NCBI GenBank assembly: GCA_938036835.1
Contig: CALHWB010000052.1
Location: 62,001 to 126,000, forward strand
Reading direction: 5' to 3'
DNA length: 64,000 nucleotides
DNA from: an uncultured Propionibacterium sp.
GTDB lineage: Bacteria > Actinomycetota > Actinomycetes > Propionibacteriales > Propionibacteriaceae
The notes beneath the pieces are model-generated. The model made no database searches. It was not told the DNA's origin and saw only the letters and a list, made by a program, of their open reading frames with translations. The number at the start of each line of letters is the position of its first letter. Position 1 is the first letter of the stretch. The translations under genes were made by a program, and so were the position numbers. Below are positions 17,117 through 25,593 of the stretch, one piece after another.

Positions 17117-17818
17117 TCACCGCTTTGGCGAATGTCTCAAAGGTGCGGGCACCAGGCCGGCGATTCGCTCGACGACCTGTGCGAGACTCAGGTCAGTCGA
17201 GTCGATCACCACCACGCCATGGGCTGGATGCTCGAAGTCACTGGTCAATGCGTCTACCCTGTCCCGGCCGATCACCTGATCGGTGACGGTTACCCGGTCG
17301 GCGGCACCGTTGAGTTGCGCGGTACGCCGGGCGATGCGGGCCGTGGCATCGGCCTTCAGCAGAACACGCACTTGGGCGTCCGGCGCCACCACTGTCGTGA
17401 TGTCCCGGCCTTCCACGACGATGCGGCCGCGTTCGGCGATGATCTGGCGCATCCGGGCGATCAGCCAGCCTCTGGCCTCGGCGATACGGGCATATCCGGA
17501 CACGATTCCCGACACCTGAGGGGTGTGCAACTGCGCGGTGACATCGCTGCCGGCCAGTCGCACACCGAAATCGGCCGGGTCGGTGTTGATCCCCAGCGGC
17601 AGGGTGGCGGCGGCCGCGGCCACCCTGCCGGCGTCCGCGGCTGGGATACCCTGCCGGGTACACCACACCGCAAGAGCCCGATACATCGAACCGGTATCCA
17701 GATAGTCCATGCATAGCGCACTCGCCAAGGCGCGGGCGGTGGACGACTTTCCGGAGCCGCTTGGGCCGTCGATGGCGATCACCAGGCTGGGCTCGGGCAC
17801 GATACTCACGTTGGGCAT
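17117..17818 (-). CDS. cmk: cytidylate kinase
   Basis: Phosphorylates CMP and dCMP with ATP in pyrimidine recycling; 233 residues, normal length. ATG 17818 is chosen because GAAAG lies upstream at usable spacing, and the product then begins just before VIAIDGPSGSGKSSTARALA, the P-loop. YLDTGSMYRALA and VEGRDITTVVAPDA are conserved CMP-binding and lid segments. It sits between tyrA, which ends 25 bases upstream on the same strand, and der downstream, forming a tyrA-cmk-der unit. Confidence 0.96.
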   Translation of the reverse strand: MPNVSIVPEPSLVIAIDGPSGSGKSSTARALASALCMDYLDTGSMYRALAVWCTRQGIPAADAGRVAAAAATLPLGINTDPADFGVRLAGSDVTAQLHTPQVSGIVSGYARIAEARGWLIARMRQIIAERGRIVVEGRDITTVVAPDAQVRVLLKADATARIARRTAQLNGAADRVTVTDQVIGRDRVDALTSDFEHPAHGVVVIDSTDLSLAQVVERIAGLVPAPLRHSPKR

Positions 17819-17843
17819 CCGATCTTTCGGTATGGGGAACACA

Positions 17844-18911
17844 TCAGGATCGCAACCGCCAGCCGTTGGCGGCGATCATCCGCCGCAGCCCGGCTACTCC
17901 GTCGGGACTAACCTCGATCGACAGGTAGCCGGCATCGCGGATTTGGTCATGTTCCATCGACAGGTCCTCGATATTCACCCCGGCCGCCGTGATCGCGGTG
18001 AACAACGCACCCAGCGAACCCGGGGCGTCGGGGATCTCGACCACTACCGACGCCAATTCCTCGGGCCGCTTGCCGCGTCGATTCGGCAGGGCGCGCACCC
18101 CGGCGTTACCACGCTGCAGCAGATCGGTCACGGTATCGGCATCGTCCAAAGCGTCGATCAGCGCCGCCAGATCGGCGCGCAGGGCCATCAACTGGGTGCG
18201 GATCGGCTCCACATTGGCCGCTACAATCTGCCCCCACATGCTCGCATCGGAAGCGGCGATCCGGGTTACATCGCGGATTCCCTGACCAGCCAGTTGCAGA
18301 TCCTCCGGGGCCACCTGGGTTAGCCTGGCCGCGGTCAGGGAACTGACAAGCTGCGGAAAATGGCTGAGCGCGGCGACCGCCCGGTCATGGTCGGTCGCGG
18401 ACAGCTCCACCAGTCGGGCTCCACACAGCTTCACCAACAGACGAACCCGCTGCCGTACCCAGGGTGGGTTGACTGGGTTGGGCGTCAACACCCAGGTGCG
18501 ATCCAGGAACAGCTCCTTGTTGGCGGTAAGCGGCCCGCTGCGGTGCGAACCGGCCATCGGATGCCCACCCAGATAGCGCTCGGTCGCCGCTCCCAACCCG
18601 GTGAGTTCGGCGGCGATACCTGCCTTAACCGAGCCCACATCGGTCACCGCGGCATTCGGGTATTTCCGCAACGCCGCCGCCACCACACCTCCGATCGCTG
18701 CTGGTGGCACCGCTACCACCACCAGCCGCACCTCAGCGGCCGCCGGCGCATCGAGCATCCCGGCCCCTCGCCCGGCGGCAACGACGGCAGTAGACCGAGT
18801 CCGATCTCGTAGGTGAACCCTGACCCCGGTGTCGTTCAACGCACACCCCACGGCGGCCCCGATCAGGCCGGTCCCAATTACCAGGGTCGGGCTCAAGGAA
18901 CGGTCGGTCAC
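17844..18911 (-). CDS. tyrA: prephenate dehydrogenase with C-terminal ACT domain
   Basis: Tyrosine-pathway enzyme that oxidatively decarboxylates prephenate to 4-hydroxyphenylpyruvate. GTG 18911 gives 355 residues. The N-terminal NAD(P) site is VIGTGLIGAAVGCAL; catalytic-region motifs GGHPMAGSHRSGP and a DHDRAVAALSHFPQL helix containing the conserved His are present. The last ~75 residues (VVVEIPDAPGSLGALFTAITAAGVNIEDLSM) are an ACT domain, which in this family senses tyrosine or another amino acid. It heads the cmk-der unit and is divergent from the DUF1345 gene. Confidence 0.92.
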   Translation of the reverse strand: MTDRSLSPTLVIGTGLIGAAVGCALNDTGVRVHLRDRTRSTAVVAAGRGAGMLDAPAAAEVRLVVVAVPPAAIGGVVAAALRKYPNAAVTDVGSVKAGIAAELTGLGAATERYLGGHPMAGSHRSGPLTANKELFLDRTWVLTPNPVNPPWVRQRVRLLVKLCGARLVELSATDHDRAVAALSHFPQLVSSLTAARLTQVAPEDLQLAGQGIRDVTRIAASDASMWGQIVAANVEPIRTQLMALRADLAALIDALDDADTVTDLLQRGNAGVRALPNRRGKRPEELASVVVEIPDAPGSLGALFTAITAAGVNIEDLSMEHDQIRDAGYLSIEVSPDGVAGLRRMIAANGWRLRS

Positions 18912-19016
18912 GTCCCGATGATAGTCAGTCCCGAGGATGGATCCGACCCCTGCCCGGTTGGGGAACCTGCCGTCCACCGGGCAGAACCCGTGGTATCGAC
19001 CCATGGTCACCACAGG

Positions 19017-19022
19017 CACAAT
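19017..19022 (+). promoter_or_regulatory. possible leaderless promoter -10 of DUF1345 gene
   Basis: CACAAT (19017-19022) stands six bases before GTG 19029, with no ribosome site between them. It resembles a -10 element giving a leaderless transcript, though the first base departs from TANNNT. Confidence 0.35.
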
Positions 19023-19028
19023 GATTGG

Positions 19029-19727
19029 GTGTCAACAACGCCAGAACCACAAGGGTACCAAGCCATGGCTGCGCCGGCCGGCAAGCCGGTTCGTCCGCGT
19101 CACCAACAACCGCTGCTGCATCTGCTGGTGGGCTTGGTGCTTGGGATCCTGGCGGCAATGGCAGCGGTGCTGGCCGGGTGGCCATGGTTTGCGGTACCGC
19201 TCGGTTGGACGCTGGGGGCGGGACTGTTCACGATCTGGACCTGGCTGACCATCCAGGGCATGGACGGCCAGGCAACCAAGACCCACGCCGAAGCCGAGGA
19301 TCCCGGTCACCGGCCTGCGACGGCGATCCTGATCGCGGCGGCCCTGCTGAGCCTGGCGGGGGTCGGCGTCCTGCTTCAGGCCGGCACCCGGCATGACATC
19401 GCCGGCTATGTCGACGGCCTTGGCGGCTTCGCCAGCGTGGCGGCGTCCTGGTTCGTGGTCCACATGGTCTATGTGCTGCGTTATGCCCGCGAATACTATG
19501 CCGGCCCGGATGGCGGCATCGACTTCCCGGGTGACCAGAACCTGCCGGACTACCGCGACTTCGCCTACTTCTCCTACTGCTTGGGCATGACCTATCAGGT
19601 CAGCGATACCACCGTGAAAACCCGCGAGCTGCGGCGTATGGTGCTCAACCACACCCTGCTCAGCTACCTGTTGGGCGCGGTGGTCGTGGCCAGCACCATC
19701 AACCTGGTGGTCCAACTCGCCTCTTGA
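19029..19727 (+). CDS. DUF1345-type membrane protein
   Basis: Predicted four- to five-pass membrane protein of 232 residues from GTG 19029; longer upstream in-frame extension lacks conservation and crosses the promoter region. Hydrophobic segments lie near 28-50, 52-72, 97-115, 130-150 and 208-228. The block AYFSYCLGMTYQVSDTTVKTRELRRMVLNHTLLSYLLG is the DUF1345 signature. No function is established for this family that I can name. The gene is divergent from tyrA and convergent with prcA. Confidence 0.85.
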   Translation: MSTTPEPQGYQAMAAPAGKPVRPRHQQPLLHLLVGLVLGILAAMAAVLAGWPWFAVPLGWTLGAGLFTIWTWLTIQGMDGQATKTHAEAEDPGHRPATAILIAAALLSLAGVGVLLQAGTRHDIAGYVDGLGGFASVAASWFVVHMVYVLRYAREYYAGPDGGIDFPGDQNLPDYRDFAYFSYCLGMTYQVSDTTVKTRELRRMVLNHTLLSYLLGAVVVASTINLVVQLAS

Positions 19728-19753
19728 TATAGCCCGGCACCTCACCGGCCCCG

Positions 19754-19771
19754 GCCGGCCCGGCAGCCGGC
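19754..19771. terminator. GC-rich hairpin between convergent genes
   Basis: GCCGGC (19754-19759) and GCCGGC (19766-19771) can pair across a six-base loop directly after the prcA stop and downstream of the DUF1345 gene. No T-run follows on either side, so intrinsic termination is uncertain. Confidence 0.25.
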
Positions 19772-20443
19772 TCAACCAGCGACCAAAAGACTACGCAATT
19801 CGGCACCCACGATGCGGTAGAACTTGCGCGGCTGACGACGCGTCCGGTCGAGAACCGCGACCTCAAGCTGTTCGGTCTGCCCCAGGGCACGGGTTGCCAA
19901 CCGCAATGCCTGAGCCAACTCGGCCGTGGCATCGAAGCCATGCGCAACCACCCCCGCCACCGGTTCGACCACGCCTCCGATCACCACGAAATCGGGTTCA
20001 TCGTTGATCGTGCCATCGAATCCAATCCGGAAGATATGATCGCCGGTGGCGTCCATACCCACCTCGGCCACCACCAACTCCACCTCGAAGGGTTTGTCGC
20101 CGCCCGAACTGAACGAACTGCCCAACTGCTGCGCATAGGCGTTGGCGAGCCCCCGTCCAGTGACATCGCGCCGGTCATAGGTGTAACCCCGTAGATCGGC
20201 GTAGCGGATACCACCGATACGCAGATTCTCGAATTCGTTGTAGCGGCCCACTGCGGCGAACCCGATGCGATCGTAAATCTCCGAGACCTTGTGGAGCATG
20301 TCGCTGGGATTGTCGGCGACCAGAGCTATCCCGTCCGTGTAGCGCAGCACCACCACCGATCTGCCGCGGGCGATGCCTTTGCGGGCGAACTCGGCACGGT
20401 CTTTCATAAGTTGCTCGGGGGCAACATAGAACGGCATGCTCAC
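19772..20443 (-). CDS. prcA: 20S proteasome alpha subunit
   Basis: Alpha-ring subunit of the actinobacterial proteasome, 223 residues. GTG 20443 overlaps the prcB stop by four bases (GTGA) and is preferred for coupling; ATG 20437 is two codons later. The N-terminal gate region MPFYVAPEQLMKDRAEFARKGIARGRSVV is characteristic. The C-terminal ~25 residues (RKFYRIVGAELRSLLVAG) are short; the HbYX-dependent activator is not encoded nearby. Alpha rings gate access to the PrcB chamber. The usual pafA gene is not downstream. Confidence 0.95.
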   Translation of the reverse strand: MSMPFYVAPEQLMKDRAEFARKGIARGRSVVVLRYTDGIALVADNPSDMLHKVSEIYDRIGFAAVGRYNEFENLRIGGIRYADLRGYTYDRRDVTGRGLANAYAQQLGSSFSSGGDKPFEVELVVAEVGMDATGDHIFRIGFDGTINDEPDFVVIGGVVEPVAGVVAHGFDATAELAQALRLATRALGQTEQLEVAVLDRTRRQPRKFYRIVGAELRSLLVAG

Positions 20444-21210
20444 AGCGCCTCCAGCACGGCAGTGGTCACCTCGGCGACTTCGGCGCCAGGCAGCTGTCGA
20501 ACCCCGCTCGCGGTGGCGGTCATCACTACCGGGAAGATCGCCCTGGCCAGATCGGGGCCGCCGGTGGCCGCATCGTCATCGGCCGCGTCGTAGAGCGAAC
20601 CAATGACCGCTGCCACCGCACCGGTCTCGTCGCCATCGGGGCGATGGGTCTTCTTCAGCGAGCCACGAGCGAATGCCGCGCCCGATCCCACCGAGTGGAA
20701 ACCGGACTCCTCATAGCGGCCGCCGGTGGCGTCATAGCTGAAGATCCGGCCCGCCCTGCGGTCCGGATCGAAACCGGCGAACAATGGGATCACCGCCAGC
20801 CCGCCCAGCGCCAACTGCAGATTGCCGCGCACCAGGGCGCTGAGCCGATTGGCCTTGCCATCCAGGCTCAGTGGCACCCCCTCCAGCTTCTCGTAGTGCT
20901 GTAATTCCACCTGGAATAGCCGTACCAGTTCGATCGCCAGGCCGGCCACCCCGGCCACCCCAACGATGGTGTGATCGTCGGCGCCAAAGACCTTCTCGAT
21001 CTCGCGTTGAGCGATCAGGCTGCCCATCGTGGCCCGCCGGTCACCGGCCAGCACCACCCCGCCCGCAAAGGTGGCGGCGACGATCGTGGTGGCGTGCGGA
21101 GCGAGTCCGGACGCCTGGCTGGCGGCCGGACTGGGTAGGGCTTCGGGGGCGGCGGTGGCCAGGTAGCGCGCAAAGGAGCTACCCAACTGCCCCACATTCG
21201 ATTCGTTCAT
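20440..21210 (-). CDS. prcB: 20S proteasome beta subunit precursor
   Basis: Catalytic proteasome subunit, 256 residues including a propeptide. By alignment to the M. tuberculosis protein, autocleavage should occur before Thr41 in APHA-TTIVAATFAGGVV, leaving a mature 216-residue N-terminal nucleophile hydrolase. The residue before the Thr is Ala rather than the usual Gly. AGDRRATMGSLIAQREIEKVF supplies the conserved Asp and a downstream Lys; LYDAADDDAATGGPDL is the family signature. The gene pairs with prcA, but upstream there is a divergent SUFU-domain gene instead of pup and dop. Confidence 0.95.
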   Translation of the reverse strand: MNESNVGQLGSSFARYLATAAPEALPSPAASQASGLAPHATTIVAATFAGGVVLAGDRRATMGSLIAQREIEKVFGADDHTIVGVAGVAGLAIELVRLFQVELQHYEKLEGVPLSLDGKANRLSALVRGNLQLALGGLAVIPLFAGFDPDRRAGRIFSYDATGGRYEESGFHSVGSGAAFARGSLKKTHRPDGDETGAVAAVIGSLYDAADDDAATGGPDLARAIFPVVMTATASGVRQLPGAEVAEVTTAVLEAL

Positions 21211-21290
21211 GGTTGCCCCAGCCTACCGTTCGATACCACCCCGGTACCGACTGCGGACCGCCCCTTGGTCGCTGGGGCATTCGTTCCCGG

Positions 21291-21316
21291 TTGACAGCTT
21301 CCTGGGCCGCTAGGGT
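21291..21316 (+). promoter_or_regulatory. promoter of SUFU-domain gene
   Basis: TTGACA (21291-21296) is a consensus -35; TAGGGT (21311-21316) fits TANNNT and ends six bases before ATG 21323, implying a leaderless mRNA. The spacer is only 14 bases, so either the -35 is not used or spacing is non-standard. Confidence 0.45.
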
Positions 21317-21322
21317 GACGGC

Positions 21323-22384
21323 ATGACTGATGCCGAAGACGGTGCCCCTGGTTGGTCGGCCATCGATGCCGCCTGCCGGAAGCTGTATCCAGAACAATCG
21401 AACCCGCCTCACTGGACACCGCAGGTCCCCCCGGAACTGGGTGGCGGCGATACGCTGAACGGGATCAGCGTCTACCGGGTAGCCGAGCCGTGCTGGCACT
21501 GGCATTTCGTTACCTACGGACTAAGCGACCTGTTCGGCGATCAACCCGCGGCAGATCCCGAAGGGGTATCCGGCAACGGTTTCGAGTTTACCTTCCGGTT
21601 GCGCGATGAGACCGCCGCCGACCCCGATGCCACTCCCCCGATCTGGCCGCTCAGCCTGTTGGACAATGTCGCCCGCCTGGTGGTCCGCTCGGGCCATGTA
21701 TTCGGCGCGGGACACCACCTGAACGCCCGGGGACCGATCAAATTGGACGATCCGACCCTGCTGCGGGCCATCGGCTTTCAACTCGACCCCGGCCTCGGCG
21801 TCATCGATACCCCCGCCGGCAGGGTGGAATTCCTGCAACTGGTGGGGCTGACGGAGGCGGAAGAGCAAGCCGGTGCCGACTGGAGCATGAGCGGACTACT
21901 GAAGATGCTAGCGGAACGATACCCATTGGGGATCACTCAACTGGACCGCCCCGACCTGATGTCCGACCAAGAGTTCGCCGCCCGGATCGCCGCGGGGGCC
22001 GAACGGGACGGCTCGGACACCGGTGCCATGTTCGTTGGCCACCTGGCCACCAGCATCGCAGCCGAGGACGTGATCATTGAGCTGGGTGCCAGCGCGGTAC
22101 CCGGGCTGTGCCGGCTGCTTCCGATGCGCATCCCGCATGATCGCGAATTGTTTCTGATGGCTGACGAAACCACCGTGGTGCTGCGCCCCGGTCTGCCGCA
22201 CGCGGTTGCCCAGCCGGGCGGGGTACTGGTCCACATGGACGAGGAATACTGCCACGAACTGGTGAGCACCATCATTCCCCAGCGAGGCGACTATCGGTGC
22301 GGTGAGCTGAAATATCTGGTCTGGCGGGTGGTGCCCTCCGAGATCCGGGAAGCCGGCGGCCAGGTGAAGCAGATCCTTGGCTGA
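21323..22384 (+). CDS. suppressor-of-fused (SUFU) domain protein
   Basis: Soluble protein of 353 residues. The N-terminal ~190 residues match the bacterial SUFU domain: LNGISVYRVAEPCWHWHFVTYGLSDLFG, then SGNGFEFTFRLRDE and FGAGHHLNARGPIKLDDPTLL. Roughly 150 further residues carry no motif I recognise. SUFU-domain proteins in bacteria are often immunity proteins in polymorphic toxin systems or unassigned; no toxin gene is next door. It stands alone between the divergent prcB and the convergent trmI, exactly where Pup-pathway genes sit in other actinomycetes. The start is supported by a TAGGGT element six bases upstream. Confidence 0.85.
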   Translation: MTDAEDGAPGWSAIDAACRKLYPEQSNPPHWTPQVPPELGGGDTLNGISVYRVAEPCWHWHFVTYGLSDLFGDQPAADPEGVSGNGFEFTFRLRDETAADPDATPPIWPLSLLDNVARLVVRSGHVFGAGHHLNARGPIKLDDPTLLRAIGFQLDPGLGVIDTPAGRVEFLQLVGLTEAEEQAGADWSMSGLLKMLAERYPLGITQLDRPDLMSDQEFAARIAAGAERDGSDTGAMFVGHLATSIAAEDVIIELGASAVPGLCRLLPMRIPHDRELFLMADETTVVLRPGLPHAVAQPGGVLVHMDEEYCHELVSTIIPQRGDYRCGELKYLVWRVVPSEIREAGGQVKQILG

Positions 22385-22393
22385 ACCGGCCGG

Positions 22394-23335
22394 TCATTGG
22401 CTGCGTTCCCGGCTGGCCGCCAGATGCTCGGCGGCCACATTGCGTGGCATCGGGCCGGCATAGTCGGGTCCATAGGCGCCGGGTGCGGGACGACGCTTCC
22501 GCAGCGGCGCCGGTACGCCATGTGCCATCCGGCGGGTCATCACCAGAAAGCCGGTGTGCGCGCTGGTCGCGTGCCCGGGCCGGATGGCCAGTCCCTCGGC
22601 GTGCCAGTCGCGCACCAAAACCTCGGTGGCGTGCGGTTCGGTGAACTCTCCGTGAGCCCGAATGGCGTCCATCACCCGTCCCATCTGGGTGGTGGTGGCG
22701 ACATAACAGCACAGCACCCCGCCGGACTCCAACACTTGCCCCACCGCGACCAGGCAGTCCCACGGGGCGAGCATGTCTAGGATCGCCCGATCGACCGGTT
22801 CGTCGGCGATCACCTCGGCTAGGTCACCGATCGTGACCGTCCAGGCGGGATGCCACCCGCCCAGGAACTGGGCCACATTGGCCCGGGCGACCTCGGCGAA
22901 CTCGGCTCGACGCTCATAGCTGTGTAGCCGGCCGCTGGGGCCGATGGCACGTAACAACGCCAGGCTCAGCGCACCAGAACCAACGCCGGCTTCCAGCACC
23001 CGGGCGCCCGGGAAGATATCGGCCCGCATCAGAATCTGAGCGGCATCCTTTGGGTAGATGACCGCAGCCTCCCGGGGCATGGTCACCATGTACTCGTTGA
23101 GCAATGGCCGGAAGACCAGATACTGTAGCCCCCCCACCGTGCTGACCACGCAGCCTTCGGAGCGGCCAATGATCTCATCATGGGCCAGCCCACCCTTCGT
23201 GGTGTGGAACACCTTGCCGGTTTCCAGCAGCAAAGATTTACGATGACCCTTTTGATCGGTCAGCGACACCCATTCGCCGGCTGTCAACGGCCCCACACGG
23301 ACTCCCGAATAGTCTGCCGGATCGGGAAGAGTCAT
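22394..23335 (-). CDS. trmI: tRNA (adenine-58-N1)-methyltransferase TrmI
   Basis: SAM-dependent enzyme making m1A58 in the tRNA T-loop, 313 residues; somewhat longer than the ~280 of M. tuberculosis TrmI because of a basic C-terminal tail. Key segments: GPLTAGEWVSLTDQKGHRKSLLLE at the N-terminus, IYPKDAAQILMRADIFPGARVLEAGVGSGALSLALLRAIG (SAM-binding motif I), and AILDMLAPWDCL with the catalytic Asp. ATG 23335 overlaps the HAD gene stop by four bases, so the two are co-translated. TrmI borders the Pup-proteasome genes in mycobacteria, which fits the prcBA neighbourhood. Confidence 0.94.
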   Translation of the reverse strand: MTLPDPADYSGVRVGPLTAGEWVSLTDQKGHRKSLLLETGKVFHTTKGGLAHDEIIGRSEGCVVSTVGGLQYLVFRPLLNEYMVTMPREAAVIYPKDAAQILMRADIFPGARVLEAGVGSGALSLALLRAIGPSGRLHSYERRAEFAEVARANVAQFLGGWHPAWTVTIGDLAEVIADEPVDRAILDMLAPWDCLVAVGQVLESGGVLCCYVATTTQMGRVMDAIRAHGEFTEPHATEVLVRDWHAEGLAIRPGHATSAHTGFLVMTRRMAHGVPAPLRKRRPAPGAYGPDYAGPMPRNVAAEHLAASRERSQ

Positions 23336-24042
23336 CGTCCACCTCCGGCGATTGCCTGCCGGTACCGGGTGAGTCCGGCCAGATCGACTCCGGCCAGGGA
23401 AGCCAGGTTGATCTGGCCAGGCGCGTCATCGAGCGGATGCATACAGGCCACCCCCAGCACGGCAGCTCCGGCGGCCCTGCCGGCGGCCGTACCGGCCACC
23501 GAATCCTCAATGACCACACAGTCGGTGATCGCTACCCCCAAGCGTTCGGCAGCGAGCAGGTATCCATCGGGGGCCGGCTTGGGCCGCGGTAGCTGCGGGC
23601 CGGGGAGCACCGCCTGGAAACTGCCCGGAGGCATCTTGGCTATCCCGGCCATCAGCAGGTCCAGCGGACTGGCCGAGACCACAGCCATCGGGATCCCCGC
23701 ATCGCGGCATTCGCCGAGCAATTCGGGCACCCCCGGCAGCCAGGGCAATGGCTCTGCCCGCAGATACTCGACTACCCAACCGTAGATGGCGTCATAGAGT
23801 TCAGTTGCGCCGATATCCAGCGGCCGGCCAAGCTGCTGGTGAGCCTCACCCAGCCAAATCCGGGTAGCGACTTCCTGTGAACTGCCGCACAGGGCCACAC
23901 CCTGCTCATGGGTCCATCGGACCCCGAAGGCGCCCAGCACTTCCTGCGTGGCGAATATCCACAGTCGCTCGCTGTCCACCAGGGTACCGTCGAAGTCCCA
24001 CAGCACCGCGCCAGGTGCCAGATCGCCAATCACGTCGCACAT
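23332..24042 (-). CDS. HAD-superfamily sugar-phosphate phosphatase-like protein
   Basis: Cytoplasmic hydrolase of 236 residues in the beta-phosphoglucomutase/phosphatase branch of the HAD superfamily. Motif I is WDFDGTLVDSE (nucleophile Asp in DFDGT), motif II Ser in AVVSASPLDLL, motif III Lys in PRPKPAPDGYLLAAERLG, and motif IV VVIEDSVAGTAAGRAAG. A helical cap lies between motifs I and II. Substrate is unknown. It precedes trmI with a four-base overlap. ATG 24042 has no strong ribosome site. Confidence 0.88.
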   Translation of the reverse strand: MCDVIGDLAPGAVLWDFDGTLVDSERLWIFATQEVLGAFGVRWTHEQGVALCGSSQEVATRIWLGEAHQQLGRPLDIGATELYDAIYGWVVEYLRAEPLPWLPGVPELLGECRDAGIPMAVVSASPLDLLMAGIAKMPPGSFQAVLPGPQLPRPKPAPDGYLLAAERLGVAITDCVVIEDSVAGTAAGRAAGAAVLGVACMHPLDDAPGQINLASLAGVDLAGLTRYRQAIAGGGR

Positions 24043-24166
24043 TGTTTCTCGTCCGCCCGATGCTCGACAACCATCGATCCCCTGCGGGTGGCAACTTGTT
24101 ATCCGGACGCAACCGTCGGCTAGGCCGTAGGGTAACTGGGTACACCCACGAAAGGACCTCTGTCAG

Positions 24167-25480
24167 ATGCCTGCCAACGAACACCCCACGCCGGAATCGG
24201 CTCCACCCGAGGGTCCGGCAAGTCATATGTCTTCCGGGGCACGACCAGAGGCCATCCCGGGTTCCGAGGCCACCCCCACGCGCCCCGAGCAGCCTCTTAC
24301 CGGCCAATCCATGGCTGCCGCCAGGACCGGCATGCCCACCGGTGGGCCGGTCCCGCAACGGAGCGCCCGGCCGCCGGTTGCACCAGCCGGTGCGGACCGG
24401 GGTTTTAGCCGTGGTTTCGGCACCGGGCTGGGTTTCATGCTCGGTGCAGGTGCGGTGCTGGTGGCCCTCAGCCTAGTGGCCATCCTGGGTGGGGTGTTGA
24501 TGGGGTTGTTCACCCGGCAATCCGCGCGACCGGCTGCGGTCCCCACCAGCCACCTGTGGGGTCCGACCTCGGCATCCAACACCTTACTGGCGATCTCGAT
24601 CAAAGGGGTTATCCAGGGCAGCAGCGACAGCGGTGGGCTGTTCTCCTCGGCAACCTATGGCCGGGAGATCGCCGACCAACTGGACGCCCTGCGTGCCGAT
24701 GACTATGCCGGAGTGATCCTGCTGATGGACACCCCAGGCGGGTCGATCTACGGAGCCAGGGCCATCGCCGACGCGGTGATCCGCTATCAGGAGCGCACCG
24801 GGCATTCGGTGGTCGCCTATGTGCAGTCGATGTCGGCCTCCGGCGGCATGTACGCTATGGCGCCTGCCGCTCGGATCATCTCGGATCACGGCACCATGGT
24901 GGGCTCTATCGGGGTGATCTTCGGTCCCTTCCAGCGCTACCGCGAGGTCACCGGACTGACCGGCAACCTGCTGCAATCCGGGGTACAGACCTCGGGTGGC
25001 ATTACCAGCGAGTATCTGGCCCAAGGCACGGGCAAGGACTTCGGCAACCCCTACCGGGACATGACCGAGGAGGAGCGGGAGGTCTATACCAATGGGTTGG
25101 CGGCCGAGTACCGGCAGTTCGTCGACTTCGTTGCCGAACACCGGGGGATCGAGGCCCAACGCATTAAGGACGAGCTGGGAGCCTATATGTTCGACCCGGC
25201 CACCGCGATGGATAAGGGCCTGGTGGACGAGGTGATGGGCCGGGCCGATGGTTTCCGGGCTGCGGCTAGGCTCAATAACATCGACCCTGAGGATACCGAA
25301 GTGGTCGCCCCGGCTGCCCCGGGCGGGTTGGCAGCCCTATTGGGCGCCGAACAGCGCGTCTGGGGACACAACATTCCCCTTGATCCGGCCAGCGGGCTGG
25401 CAGCCACCAGCCAACTGTGCGTGGGCGTCCCCGTGGTGCTCGCCTATGCCGGTGATTTCCAGGCGGCCTGCGGAGGGTAG
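24167..25480 (+). CDS. SppA-like S49 family signal-peptide peptidase
   Basis: Membrane-anchored serine protease, 437 residues. A Pro/Gly/Ala-rich cytoplasmic tail (~80 residues) precedes one transmembrane helix (about 84-112), then the S49 domain: ISIKGVIQG, GVILLMDTPGGSIYGARAIADAV, YVQSMSASGGMYAMAPAARIISDHGTMVGSIGV. The catalytic Ser is about residue 225 and the general-base Lys about residue 290 in GTGKDFGNPYRDMTEEE. These enzymes degrade leftover signal peptides or act in envelope stress. The C-terminal ~55 residues beyond the S49 fold are odd: Gly/Ala-rich, with Cys in LCVGVPVV and a final AACGG. The gene stands alone. Confidence 0.9.
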   Translation: MPANEHPTPESAPPEGPASHMSSGARPEAIPGSEATPTRPEQPLTGQSMAAARTGMPTGGPVPQRSARPPVAPAGADRGFSRGFGTGLGFMLGAGAVLVALSLVAILGGVLMGLFTRQSARPAAVPTSHLWGPTSASNTLLAISIKGVIQGSSDSGGLFSSATYGREIADQLDALRADDYAGVILLMDTPGGSIYGARAIADAVIRYQERTGHSVVAYVQSMSASGGMYAMAPAARIISDHGTMVGSIGVIFGPFQRYREVTGLTGNLLQSGVQTSGGITSEYLAQGTGKDFGNPYRDMTEEEREVYTNGLAAEYRQFVDFVAEHRGIEAQRIKDELGAYMFDPATAMDKGLVDEVMGRADGFRAAARLNNIDPEDTEVVAPAAPGGLAALLGAEQRVWGHNIPLDPASGLAATSQLCVGVPVVLAYAGDFQAACGG

Positions 25481-25556
25481 TCGCCTGTCAGGATCCGGGT
25501 CGAGAGGCAAGCGGCCACCCCGTCGTCCTCGCCATACTCATCGCTGCTGATCGCGG

Positions 25557-25569
25557 CGGTCAACGACCG
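25557..25569. terminator. small hairpin between convergent sppA-like gene and metH
   Basis: CGGTC (25557-25561) and GACCG (25565-25569) flank an AAC loop in the 113-base space between convergent genes. There is no T-run, so the call is weak. Confidence 0.25.
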
Positions 25570-25593
25570 GGGCCGCCAAGCCAGCCTGGCATG

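Noticed and set aside
21211..21322. Possible small pup gene beside prcB
   Set aside because: No short frame ending in GGQ or GGE occurs in the space between prcB and the SUFU gene.
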